Part shown: piece after piece, positions 1 through 7,542 of the stretch
Numbering within the stretch: the first letter of the stretch is position 1
Layout: each line of letters opens with the position of its first letter
Assembly (NCBI GenBank): GCA_051883695.1
Contig: JBJEUF010000060.1
Span: 1 to 64,000, forward strand
Reading direction: 5' to 3'
Length of the DNA: 64,000 nt
Origin: UBA11524 sp051883695
GTDB taxonomy: Bacteria > Bacillota > Clostridia > Christensenellales > Aristaeellaceae
The notes under the pieces: generated by a model
The model's database searches: none
Seen by the model: the letters and a program-made list of their open reading frames with translations, nothing else
What the model was told of the DNA's origin: nothing
Program-made: the position numbers and the translations under genes

Positions 1-25
1 TTCATCTGCGCGAGTCAGCTTGTAC

Positions 26-54
26 ATATTATCATCCATGCGCGGAAAAGTCAA
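26..54 (-). promoter_or_regulatory. sigma-A type promoter reading off the left edge
   Basis: On the minus strand a TTGACT -35 box (49-54) and a TAATAT -10 box (26-31) are exactly 17 bases apart. A possible ATG (37-39) with 12 open codons overlaps the spacer. Because the -10 box lies inside those codons, I read the site as the promoter of a gene beyond the window. Nothing else is recognisable between 55 and 186. Confidence 0.6.
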
Positions 55-186
55 CGCCTTTTCCGAACTTTTTTCGACTTTTTCCGCATCTTTTTGAATT
101 CCCGAACCTTCGTCCGTGCTATCCGCCCTGCAATACGGCCTATATTCCGAACATTACTAATGTGCATAACGTTCGCCGTTCAGAAA

Positions 187-220
187 GGGGCGCAGTCCGT
201 ATCAATGCGGACTGCGCCCC
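187..220 (-). terminator. terminator of the solute-binding protein gene
   Basis: A 13-base perfect stem (arms 187-199 and 208-220) with an 8-base loop lies 15 bases after the stop codon of the minus-strand gene. It is followed on that strand by a short T-rich stretch (TTTCT), so it is a moderately good intrinsic terminator. Confidence 0.7.
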
Positions 221-235
221 CACCCGACCGATCCG

Positions 236-2515
236 TCAATCAGGCAGACGCCGCAGGATCAGCTCAAGCTCCATCTCACGGATGAACTGCTCCGTACCGA
301 TCTTTCCCTCCAGCCACCTGTAGGCCCGATCCAGGGAAACATCCCCTCTGTTTTCGTCCGCATCGAGCCGGATGTGCAGCGCCGGGGCAAGCACATTCAC
401 GTAGTTCTCGATCGCGGAGGGCGCGATGCTGTACCTCGCCCTCTGTATCTCCGCGTTGATGCCGTCCGCCTCCGCCTGAAGCCGTACTCGTTTTTCCGCA
501 TCGGTTTCTTCCGCGAGCTCCGCCTCCAGATTTGCGAGGACGTTCAGATGCTCAGCCATTTCCCTGGCGTAATACGGGTTCTCCACCGGCTCAGTGCGGG
601 TGGTCAGGAGCACATGCGCGTATTTATCGCTCACCCCAGCGATCTCCTCCCGCAGGACGCCCAGCGCCGTTTCCGGGCTGTCGGTATAGCGGTTGATGAC
701 CCACATATTGACATTGTCCACCCATGCGATGAAGGGCGTGTCCGCCGTCAGCGTCATGGGCACGAAGATGCGGTCGCTGTATGCCTCCATATAGGGCGCC
801 CAGTTGCCCACCAGCTGGCAGTTGAGCCAGAACAGGCCGGTCTTGTAATCGGACTCCTCGGGGTTGGTCACCTGCATGGACGCATCCGTCCTGTCCGCCC
901 GAACCTGCTCCAGTGCGGCTAACAGCTCGCGGAAGACGGGATCATCCAAATGCAGCTCCTGACCGGTGGCCTGGCAATACACCATCCATTGCTCGACAAT
1001 CATCTCCAGCAGGAAAGCGCGCGCGTTCTCCGTGTATTCAAAGAGCGCGTAATTCGGGTACTTCTCCGCGAATTCGTCATTCCAGCGGGTGGCAAAGGCG
1101 CACAGCTCCACCAGGTTGGCCGGCATCTCCTCCTGTGTCAGGCCCAGCTCCGTCATCGCCCTGCGGTTGATGAAGAAGCCGCTGTAGGAGCTTGTCGACA
1201 CCGGAATCGCCCATATTTCGCCGTTTTCGCCCGTCACATACTCCCTGAAGGCCGGGTAGAGGCCGCTGACATAGGCAGCAATCTCCGCATCCTGTGAGAG
1301 ATCAAGGAGCATCCCCTTTTCCACCAGCTCCTGATACGAATCGTTCTGATGGGACGATGCCAGTTTCAGCACATCCGCCACGTCCTCGCCCTCCACAGGC
1401 AAAAACGCATCCGCGTAGCTGCTTCCCTGCAGCGCCAGCTTCTCCAGCACGATATCCGGATGCTTCTCCACAAAGCTGCGATGCGCCGCCGTAAAACCGC
1501 TGTTCATGATCTGCAGCGTGTCCGTCACAGGATGATCCTCGCTCAGCGTGCGCGCGATGACCGTCGACACGTTGATCACCAGCGTATCCCCCACGACATC
1601 CATGCCACGGCAGCCGGTCGTATACACATTTGCGTAGAGCGCCGGTTCGCCCGTCGCCCCGATTCCCATGATGCACATATCCTTCTGATAGAGCACAACA
1701 TCCAGCTCCGGCGCGTAGGCGATGGCTGTCGGGATGGTCGTGCCGTCCAGGACGCGCAGGACCGATACGGTTCCTGTCTCCGGGTCATAGACGCTCAGCC
1801 GGGACTCCAGCTTCCCGTTCTCCTGATCCGTGCCTCTCGGCCGGCTCAGAATCAGCAGATCATCCTCCTTGTAGGCGCAGATGGCGCGGACATTCTCCAT
1901 CTCAATATCATGGAAGCTGCCGTCCGTCAGGCTGAAGCAGGTGATGCGTTCCCGGTGCTCGCCCGGCACCTCCGTCGAGCCGCTGGACGCCCAGTACATG
2001 CAGTCCTTCACGGCTGCGATGCCCTGCGCCCTCCAGAACCAGGGCTTCGTGTCGTAGTCCCGATAGAACATGTAGTTTGCCTGCAGCGTCACCACATCGC
2101 GGCAGACGGGCGTCCCGTCCTCCACGGCGATTTCAAAGATCAGGCCGTTCAGGTGATTGAGCGCCAGCAGGCGTTCGCCGTCGGAGAAGATTTCAACGAA
2201 GGCATACTTTGCCTTCTCCGCGCCCACGGCCTGCTCCGCAGCCTCGATGGTGACGTAGTCGCTGCCCCGCACAAAGCCGGTCGCCAGCATCTCCGCCTGC
2301 GCCATGTCCTCCCGCCAGTACCAGATCTCCTCGCACGTTCCTTGATAGGTATGAAAGTAGATCGTGTCCCCGACAACCGCCATATCGGACATCGTCGTGA
2401 AAACCGCGTCCGAATCCGCCGGGCCGGACAGGATCGTCCCATTCACCGCCAGCGCCGTGCTCCCCGCAAGGCACAGGATCAGGATCATCCACAGCAGACA
2501 GCATTTCTTCATCAT
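236..2515 (-). CDS. secreted extracellular solute-binding protein with extra N-terminal domain
   Basis: A 759-residue exported protein. The start is the ATG at 2515, 8 bases after AAAGGAG. It opens a signal peptide (MMKKCC then a hydrophobic run ending near STALA). Roughly residues 30-350 hold repeated short beta-strand blades (for example ERLLALNHLNGLIFEIA), suggesting a beta-propeller-like sensor half. The C-terminal half (about 360-750) looks like a family 1 ABC solute-binding protein, with a typical bilobed-protein segment around GEIWAIPVSTSSYSGFFINR. Usual family members are about 420-550 residues, so the N-terminal half is additional. No permease or ATPase genes are adjacent, so the ligand and transporter are unknown. 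Family call from pattern; the propeller is inference. Confidence 0.8.
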   Translation of the reverse strand: MMKKCCLLWMILILCLAGSTALAVNGTILSGPADSDAVFTTMSDMAVVGDTIYFHTYQGTCEEIWYWREDMAQAEMLATGFVRGSDYVTIEAAEQAVGAEKAKYAFVEIFSDGERLLALNHLNGLIFEIAVEDGTPVCRDVVTLQANYMFYRDYDTKPWFWRAQGIAAVKDCMYWASSGSTEVPGEHRERITCFSLTDGSFHDIEMENVRAICAYKEDDLLILSRPRGTDQENGKLESRLSVYDPETGTVSVLRVLDGTTIPTAIAYAPELDVVLYQKDMCIMGIGATGEPALYANVYTTGCRGMDVVGDTLVINVSTVIARTLSEDHPVTDTLQIMNSGFTAAHRSFVEKHPDIVLEKLALQGSSYADAFLPVEGEDVADVLKLASSHQNDSYQELVEKGMLLDLSQDAEIAAYVSGLYPAFREYVTGENGEIWAIPVSTSSYSGFFINRRAMTELGLTQEEMPANLVELCAFATRWNDEFAEKYPNYALFEYTENARAFLLEMIVEQWMVYCQATGQELHLDDPVFRELLAALEQVRADRTDASMQVTNPEESDYKTGLFWLNCQLVGNWAPYMEAYSDRIFVPMTLTADTPFIAWVDNVNMWVINRYTDSPETALGVLREEIAGVSDKYAHVLLTTRTEPVENPYYAREMAEHLNVLANLEAELAEETDAEKRVRLQAEADGINAEIQRARYSIAPSAIENYVNVLAPALHIRLDADENRGDVSLDRAYRWLEGKIGTEQFIREMELELILRRLPD

Positions 2516-2586
2516 ATTCTTCGCTCCTTTCGCTCCCTGGCAGGGGATGCCGCGCTGCGCCACATCGCTCCGCAGCATCATACAAA

Positions 2587-2622
2587 ACGCGCTCCCCGCC
2601 AGATCCGGCATCGGGAGCGCGT
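2587..2622 (-). terminator. intrinsic terminator after the membrane-anchored protein gene
   Basis: A 10-base perfect stem (ACGCGCTCCC at 2587-2596 pairing with 2613-2622) is followed on the minus strand by TTTTGTAT. It lies between the stop of the upstream minus-strand gene (2704) and the next start (2515), so it probably ends the upstream transcript or attenuates read-through. Confidence 0.6.
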
Positions 2623-2703
2623 CCTTCCGCCGTCACATAACAGACGGAAAAGAACTGGAAAATATTCTGCTTCTCTGTATTGTTTACAAATGTTACGGCC
2701 GCA

Positions 2704-3207
2704 TCATTCCAGCCCGGCCAGCAGTGTACTCAGGTTCGTCAGCGCCGTGTCCAGCTTGTCCCAGTCGGCCACGATTTCCTGGCCCAGCTTGAGGTTGCTG
2801 TAATAGCTGTTGATGATGGTGTACAGCTCCGTAAACGTGGCGGTGGGCACCAGATAGCCGTTGCCGCCCGCGACGGTGTTGCTGACCTCGTTGATCGCCT
2901 CCATGGCGCGGATGTTGGAGCGCACCTTGCCGAGATTGGCCGCGTCGTCCGCGCTGCCGCCCCGGCTGCGGCTCAGGCTGGGCAGAACGTTGATGGCTTC
3001 CTTGCATTCCGTCTGCATCCGGTGAACGAAGGTCGGCTCACACCGGCTCTGATAGACAATCGCCCGACCGCCGACAACGCCCAGCACCACCACAGCCGCC
3101 ACCAGCAGCACCAGCAGCACGCTGCGCAGCTTTCCGCCCAGCACGCGGGCAGGCGTATTCGCCACGCCGCCGGGCCCATAAGAATACTTGTTCGTCCATC
3201 GATTCAT
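2704..3207 (-). CDS. unknown membrane-anchored protein
   Basis: A 167-residue protein that I do not recognise. The start at 3207 (MNRWTNKYSYG) follows GGAGG by 9 bases. About 28 polar residues come first, then one strong transmembrane segment (SVLLVLLVAAVVVLGVVGG), then a soluble domain of roughly 115 residues predicted to be helical, ending LSTLLAGLE. This is a type II topology, with the domain outside the membrane. It has four Asn/Ser-rich helical stretches and no catalytic motif. It is divergent from spoIIR across a 218-base gap, so a sporulation link is possible but unproven. Confidence 0.6.
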   Translation of the reverse strand: MNRWTNKYSYGPGGVANTPARVLGGKLRSVLLVLLVAAVVVLGVVGGRAIVYQSRCEPTFVHRMQTECKEAINVLPSLSRSRGGSADDAANLGKVRSNIRAMEAINEVSNTVAGGNGYLVPTATFTELYTIINSYYSNLKLGQEIVADWDKLDTALTNLSTLLAGLE

Positions 3208-3355
3208 CGTCACATTCCTCCAGCAATGCCAGCATTGAAATACCGCGCTGCCCGGCATCTGCATCCGGCCTTGCGGCAGGCGCAGCTTCATCTTATCACA
3301 AATCCCTGTTTGCGTAAAGGCGAACACGCGCTTTCGGGCGATAATTGACAGAACT

Positions 3356-3384
3356 GTATAAACCTTTCGGCCTTCGGACATGCT
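3356..3384 (+). promoter_or_regulatory. candidate sigma-F promoter of spoIIR
   Basis: GTATA (3356-3360) is followed after 15 bases by GGACATGCT (3376-3384). This resembles the forespore sigma-F pattern (GYWTA, 15 bases, GG..A..T) with two mismatches in the -10 element. spoIIR is a sigma-F gene in Bacillus subtilis, which makes the placement plausible. Confidence 0.35.
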
Positions 3385-3425
3385 TTTTTCATACAAAGTG
3401 ACCCGAAAGTCAAGGAGGGAACACC

Positions 3426-3980
3426 ATGCTGAAGCTCATCGCGGGCCTGCTTGCCGCCCTGCAGCTGTGCACCTCGCCCGCAGCGTCGCTCCCCATGCGC
3501 CTGCGCTCAGGCGAATGGCTGCGCTTTCACGTCATCACGCAGGACGACACCGCCGAAATGCAGCGCATCAAGCTCTGCGTCCGGGATGCGGTACAGGAAT
3601 GCTACCTGCGCCAACGCAGCAGCGGCGATATGCTGCGGCAGGCCGAAGCGCTCCTGCCCGAGCTGCGCGCCGCCGCCGAAGCTACCGCGCTTGCCGAGGG
3701 CTTCACGGACAGGGTGGACGTTTCGCTGGGAAGATACGCCTTCGACGAGCGCGAGCTGCTGGGCATGACCGTTCCGGCCGGAGAGTATCCGGCGCTCATG
3801 ATCCGCCTGGGCGATGCGAAGGGACACAACTGGTGGGGCCTGCTCGACCCGGAGCTGGCGCTGCAGTTCGCGCAGGTTCGGGAGGAGGAGCCGTCGGAAG
3901 GCCCGGTCATCTGGGACTGGTCCTGGCAGGCGCTTCTGTCCGCGCTGTTCGGGCTGCCCATGCCGGCGGAAGGAGCGTGA
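3426..3980 (+). CDS. spoIIR: stage II sporulation protein R
   Basis: A 184-residue exported signalling protein. In B. subtilis it is made in the forespore under sigma-F, secreted into the intermembrane space, and triggers SpoIIGA to process pro-sigma-E in the mother cell. A short hydrophobic leader (LIAGLLAALQLCTSP) is followed by the family signature LRFHVITQDDTAEMQRIKL and later the PAGEYPALMIRLGDAKGHNWW region, both typical of SpoIIR. RBS AAGGAGG is 7 bases before the ATG. It is the first gene of the tight plus-strand block running to spoVAE. In B. subtilis it is not next to sleB or spoVA. Confidence 0.93.
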   Translation: MLKLIAGLLAALQLCTSPAASLPMRLRSGEWLRFHVITQDDTAEMQRIKLCVRDAVQECYLRQRSSGDMLRQAEALLPELRAAAEATALAEGFTDRVDVSLGRYAFDERELLGMTVPAGEYPALMIRLGDAKGHNWWGLLDPELALQFAQVREEEPSEGPVIWDWSWQALLSALFGLPMPAEGA

Positions 3981-3984
3981 GGAC

Positions 3985-4647
3985 ATGCGGCGATTGCGGC
4001 GCTTTTCCGCACTGCTCCTGCTCTGCCTGGCGGTTCTCATCACCGTCAATGGCGAATGCGCCTCCGTGGTATCTCTGGGCAGCCGCAGCGAAAAGGTGGT
4101 GCTGATTCAGCAGCGGCTCAAGGAATGGGGCTACTATACCGGCGATGTGGACGGCATCTTCGGGCGCGGCACCTATAACGCGGTCGTTGCCTTTCAGCGG
4201 CGGAACGGTCTGACGGTGGACGGCCGGGTCGGCAGCGCGACCGCTGCGGCGATGGGCATCAGCCTGTCAGGCAGCGTCACCCAGCCGCTGTACCGGGAAA
4301 CCGAGCTGTCCTTGTTGGCACGGCTGGTGAACGGCGAGGCCCGGGGCGAACCCTACATCGGGCAGGTGGCCGTCGCCGCCGTGGTGCTCAACCGGGTGCG
4401 GAGCGATGAATTCCCCGATACGGTCAGCGGGGTGATCTTCCAGCGCGGCGCCTTCGACGCGGTGTGGGACGGGCAGTTCGACATGGAGCCGAGCGCCAGC
4501 TGCATCCGCGCCGCCCGGGACGCCCTCAACGGCTGGGACCCCACCGGCGGCTGTCTCTACTATTATAATCCCTCCACCGCCACCAGCGAGTGGATCTGGA
4601 CAAGACAGGTACAGCTGAGCATCGGCCGTCACGCCTTTGCCATCTGA
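3985..4647 (+). CDS. sleB: spore cortex-lytic enzyme SleB (PG-binding plus SleB hydrolase)
   Basis: A 220-residue secreted lytic transglycosylase-type hydrolase that degrades spore cortex peptidoglycan during germination. The ATG at 3985 lies 4 bases after the spoIIR stop, and its RBS (AGGAG) is inside spoIIR's end. A signal peptide spans 1-26. A peptidoglycan-binding domain covers about 31-92 (VVLIQQRLKEWGYY, then DGIFGRGTYNAVVAFQ). The Hydrolase_2/SleB domain covers about 112-218, with the conserved Glu in LARLVNGEARGE (about residue 118). Length and domain order match SleB. The partner gene ypeB follows, as in other spore formers. Confidence 0.93.
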   Translation: MRRLRRFSALLLLCLAVLITVNGECASVVSLGSRSEKVVLIQQRLKEWGYYTGDVDGIFGRGTYNAVVAFQRRNGLTVDGRVGSATAAAMGISLSGSVTQPLYRETELSLLARLVNGEARGEPYIGQVAVAAVVLNRVRSDEFPDTVSGVIFQRGAFDAVWDGQFDMEPSASCIRAARDALNGWDPTGGCLYYYNPSTATSEWIWTRQVQLSIGRHAFAI

Positions 4648-4672
4648 TTGAGGCGCAGGAGAATCGTATGAG

Positions 4673-5932
4673 GTGAACGCTGTGGACACAAAACGAAAAT
4701 GGTTCTGGGGCGTTGCGGCCGCGGTGGTGGTGCTGGCGCTGGCGGTGGCGATCGTCACGCAGGTGCACCGGGCGCAGGCTGCCGAGCACACGCTGGCGGA
4801 AACGACGCTCGCCGCCCTGTCCGATGCCGCAGAGGAAACACAGGCCCTCGCCCTGGCCATGGACAAGCTGGGCATCGCCGCCTCCACCGCCCAGAGCGCA
4901 TCGCTCCTGCACGAGGCCGTCCTCAGCGCCGACCGGGCACGGCACAGCCTTGCTTCCCTGCCCGCGGAGCCCGCCGTCCTTGCGCCGGTGCTGTCTTACC
5001 TTTCCCGGCTGTCGGACACCGCCGGTGCAATGCTGACCCGCATGGGCAGCGGTCTGCCCGTCACCGTCGGGGAAATCGCCGATCTGTCCGCCGAAATGGC
5101 GAACCTGCGTCTGCTGCACGCGGAGCTTGACCTGGCCCGCGCTTCGCTCCTGGAGGGCGAAAGCATTGCCTCGGCCCTGCCCTCCACCGCCGTGACGGCT
5201 GCCCCCGACGCTGCGGAGCTGGCCACCTACCGCGCGCTGCCATCGGAGGAGATCGGCTCTGGCATGGCGCTGCAGCGTGCCAAGGCGTTTGTGGGGCTGG
5301 AGCGCGTTGTCTCCGTCGCGCCTGCGCCGGACGTTTCCGGGGCGCTCCCCACCTTTGGCGTGACCATCCAGACTGCGGACGTGCAGCTGAATCTGGAAAT
5401 CACCCGGCGCGGCGGCAAGGTGCTGCTCATGTCCCCGGAGACCGCCGGCTTCGCCATGACGAAAAGCGTTGAAGAATGCCAGCAGGCCGCGTCGGAATTC
5501 CTCGCCTCCCGGGGCTTCGCCAGCATGACGCCCACCTATTACCAGATTTACGACGGGCTGTGCGTCATGACCTTCGTGCACATGCAGCAGTCTGCCCTCG
5601 TCTGGAGTGACCGCGTGGTCGCGCAGGTGCGCATGGACACCGCTGAGGTGGTCGGCATCGAGGCGCGCAGCTACTGGAAGAACCACATTCCCCGGCAGAT
5701 CGGCACGCCGCTGCTGACGCAGAGCGAAGCCCGCGCCGGGCTCTCCGCCCAGGTGGAGGTGCTTTCCGCCCGTCTGGCCGTGCTGCCGGTCGGCGCTCAG
5801 GAGCGGCTGTGCTGGCAGTTCACCGTCACGCACAACGACGATACCTACATCAGCTTCATCGACGCCATCACCGGGCGCGAGGTGCTGCTGGAAAAGGTGA
5901 TGCAGCTCGAGTACGGCTCCATGCCCGCATAA
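4673..5932 (+). CDS. ypeB: germination protein YpeB
   Basis: A 419-residue membrane-anchored protein needed for SleB to accumulate in the spore (known in B. subtilis). One N-terminal membrane helix (about 8-29) is followed by a long helical stalk, then C-terminal PepSY-like segments (around YQIYDGLCVMTFVHM and DTYISFIDAITGREVLLE). The start is uncertain: GTG at 4673 has AGGAG 10 bases upstream, and GTG at 4682 has AGGTGA 5 bases upstream. It directly follows sleB (25 bases), the conserved pair, and is followed by spoVAA after 13 bases. Confidence 0.9.
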   Translation: MNAVDTKRKWFWGVAAAVVVLALAVAIVTQVHRAQAAEHTLAETTLAALSDAAEETQALALAMDKLGIAASTAQSASLLHEAVLSADRARHSLASLPAEPAVLAPVLSYLSRLSDTAGAMLTRMGSGLPVTVGEIADLSAEMANLRLLHAELDLARASLLEGESIASALPSTAVTAAPDAAELATYRALPSEEIGSGMALQRAKAFVGLERVVSVAPAPDVSGALPTFGVTIQTADVQLNLEITRRGGKVLLMSPETAGFAMTKSVEECQQAASEFLASRGFASMTPTYYQIYDGLCVMTFVHMQQSALVWSDRVVAQVRMDTAEVVGIEARSYWKNHIPRQIGTPLLTQSEARAGLSAQVEVLSARLAVLPVGAQERLCWQFTVTHNDDTYISFIDAITGREVLLEKVMQLEYGSMPA

Positions 5933-5945
5933 AGGAGGGACACGC

Positions 5946-6503
5946 ATGATTTATATTCAGCTGGAAAACCGCGCCAAGGTGCGCATGGGACAAACGCTCC
6001 ATCTGGGCGATGCGGCGAAGCTCATCGCTCCAAGGGGCGCGGAGAATCTGCCCCTGCACTGTCCTGACAGGGAGGGCGTATGGAAGCTGCAGGCCATCGA
6101 CGTGACGAAGGTTGTCAGCGCCTCCTACCCGCAGGAGGACATCACGCTCATGGGCGCGGACATCTGCTATGTCCACCGCGTGAAGGAGAAGCGGCGCGAC
6201 CTCACCAAGCCCCTGCGCATCGCCGCGGTGTTCCTGATTCTCTGTCTGGGTGCCGCGCTGGGGCTGGCATGGTTCCATTCCGATGTGGACATGCCCCATG
6301 CACAGGCGGCGGTCTACGAGGCGCTCACGGGCGAAGAACCCCGGGATATGCGGCTGATCACCATTCCCTATGCCATCGGCGTGGCGGTGGGCGTGGCGGT
6401 GTTCTACGCGCTGCCCTCCGGATCCGCCACCACGCCGCTGGAGGTGAAGCTCACCGCCTATCAGGAGGACATGGAGAAAACGGAGGGTAAGGACATTGAA
6501 TGA
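5946..6503 (+). CDS. spoVAA: stage V sporulation protein AA
   Basis: A 185-residue protein of the SpoVA channel, which moves calcium-dipicolinate into the developing spore and out during germination. A soluble N-terminal domain of about 88 residues (MIYIQLENRAKVRMGQ) is followed by two membrane helices (about 91-110 and 140-157) and a short acidic tail. RBS AAAGGAGG is 7 bases before the ATG. Its last 8 bases overlap spoVAB. The length is slightly shorter than the B. subtilis protein. Confidence 0.88.
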   Translation: MIYIQLENRAKVRMGQTLHLGDAAKLIAPRGAENLPLHCPDREGVWKLQAIDVTKVVSASYPQEDITLMGADICYVHRVKEKRRDLTKPLRIAAVFLILCLGAALGLAWFHSDVDMPHAQAAVYEALTGEEPRDMRLITIPYAIGVAVGVAVFYALPSGSATTPLEVKLTAYQEDMEKTEGKDIE

Positions 6504-6906
6504 ATGGCTGGCCGTTCTGATCGGCCTGATGACCGGCTCCGCCATGTCCGTGGCGGTCAGCTGCGCATGGGTCGTGCTGCAGGTTCCGGCCCGTGTGCAG
6601 GATCGCCTGCAGCTTGCCTCCTCCCGCAGCCTGACCTGGGCGATGTACATCGGGCTGCTGTTCACCGCGCTGAACAACGCGCTGGGCTTCGAGCTGCCGC
6701 TTCCCCGCTGGTGCGGCTCGCTGGGGATGCTCCTGGGCGGCATGTTCGTGGGGATGCTGGCCTCGGCGCTGGTTGAGATTCTGGAGGTCGCACCCGTGCT
6801 GATGCGGCGCTTCCGCGTGGGAAACGTGTCCACCGGCGTCCGCTTCACCATGATGGTCGGCAAGGCGCTGGGCGCAATTCTCGCCGCCCTCGTCTTTACA
6901 CTGTAA
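6496..6906 (+). CDS. spoVAB: stage V sporulation protein AB
   Basis: A 136-residue integral membrane protein with about four hydrophobic segments and the family-like LTWAMYIGLLFTALNNALGF region. Translation starts at TTG 6496, inside the end of spoVAA, with GGAGG (6482-6486) about 9 bases upstream, so it is translationally coupled. It is part of the dipicolinate transport set. No other start with a better RBS is available without losing the first membrane segment. Confidence 0.85.
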   Translation: MNEWLAVLIGLMTGSAMSVAVSCAWVVLQVPARVQDRLQLASSRSLTWAMYIGLLFTALNNALGFELPLPRWCGSLGMLLGGMFVGMLASALVEILEVAPVLMRRFRVGNVSTGVRFTMMVGKALGAILAALVFTL

Positions 6907-6929
6907 AAATGAAAACGGAGGGGTTCCCC

Positions 6930-7061
6930 ATGCAGCGATATGGTACGACGCAGTTTATCCTCATCCGACAGCCGCGGCCCGGCGACCGGGAGAGCCGCTA
7001 TGCTCCGGCGCAGGATCGGAGCTTCCGCAGACCCAGAAGGGAGGCGCAGTCCCATGTTTGA
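6930..7061 (+). CDS. small arginine-rich ORF between spoVAB and spoVAC
   Basis: A 43-codon frame starting MQRYGTTQFILIRQPRP. Its ATG (6930) sits 6 bases after a strong GGAGGGG, and its TGA overlaps the first codons of spoVAC (ATG 7054). The product is basic (about ten Arg) with no membrane helix. I know of no spoVA gene at this position. It may be a real small protein, a translational-coupling leader for spoVAC, or a chance frame. The strong RBS and the 8-base overlap argue that it is translated. Confidence 0.45.
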   Translation: MQRYGTTQFILIRQPRPGDRESRYAPAQDRSFRRPRREAQSHV

Positions 7062-7530
7062 CAAGAAGGCCAAACCCTCGCCGCGCCGTCAGGCCCAGCT
7101 GGACCGCTACAGCCATCTGGTGGACCGGCTCTCGCCCAAATCGAAGATGGCGCAGGGGCTCCTGCGCGCCTTCTGGGTCGGCGGCGCCATCTGTGCCCTC
7201 GGGCAATGCTTCATTGAGATCGGTCAGGCGTGGCTGGACATGTCCGTCTCCGAATCCTCCACCTTCGCCAGCGTCATGATCGTGTTCCTGACGGCGATCC
7301 TGACCGGCATCGGCGTGTTCGACCGGATCGGTCAGTACGCGGGTGCAGGCGCCTTCGTGCCCATCAGTGGCTTTGCCAACGCCATGGTTTCCCCGGCGAT
7401 GGAGTTCACCCGGGAGGGCCTCGTGCTGGGTCTGGGCGCCCGGCTGTTCACCATCGCCGGGCCTGTGCTGGTCTGGGGCACGAGCGCGTCGGTCATTGTG
7501 GGAATGCTCTACGCATTCTTCCCGTGGTAA
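7054..7530 (+). CDS. spoVAC: stage V sporulation protein AC
   Basis: A 158-residue membrane protein of the SpoVA complex. In B. subtilis SpoVAC acts as a mechanosensitive channel-like component for dipicolinate release. The start MFDKKAKPSPRRQ at 7054 has GGGAGG about 9 bases upstream. The basic N-terminus is followed by several membrane segments and conserved glycine-rich stretches (FWVGGAICALGQ, IGQYAGAGAFVPISGFANAM) that are characteristic of SpoVAC/SpoVAEb. A longer upstream frame exists but lacks an RBS. Confidence 0.92.
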   Translation: MFDKKAKPSPRRQAQLDRYSHLVDRLSPKSKMAQGLLRAFWVGGAICALGQCFIEIGQAWLDMSVSESSTFASVMIVFLTAILTGIGVFDRIGQYAGAGAFVPISGFANAMVSPAMEFTREGLVLGLGARLFTIAGPVLVWGTSASVIVGMLYAFFPW

Positions 7531-7542
7531 GGAGGGAGCATC

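Noticed and set aside
37..39. Start codon of a minus-strand gene at the left edge
   Set aside because: It has no RBS and falls between consensus -35 and -10 boxes; a promoter explains the sequence better.
1349..2803. A 484-codon plus-strand frame opposite the solute-binding protein gene
   Set aside because: Antisense shadow rich in His, Arg and Gln with no RBS or motif.
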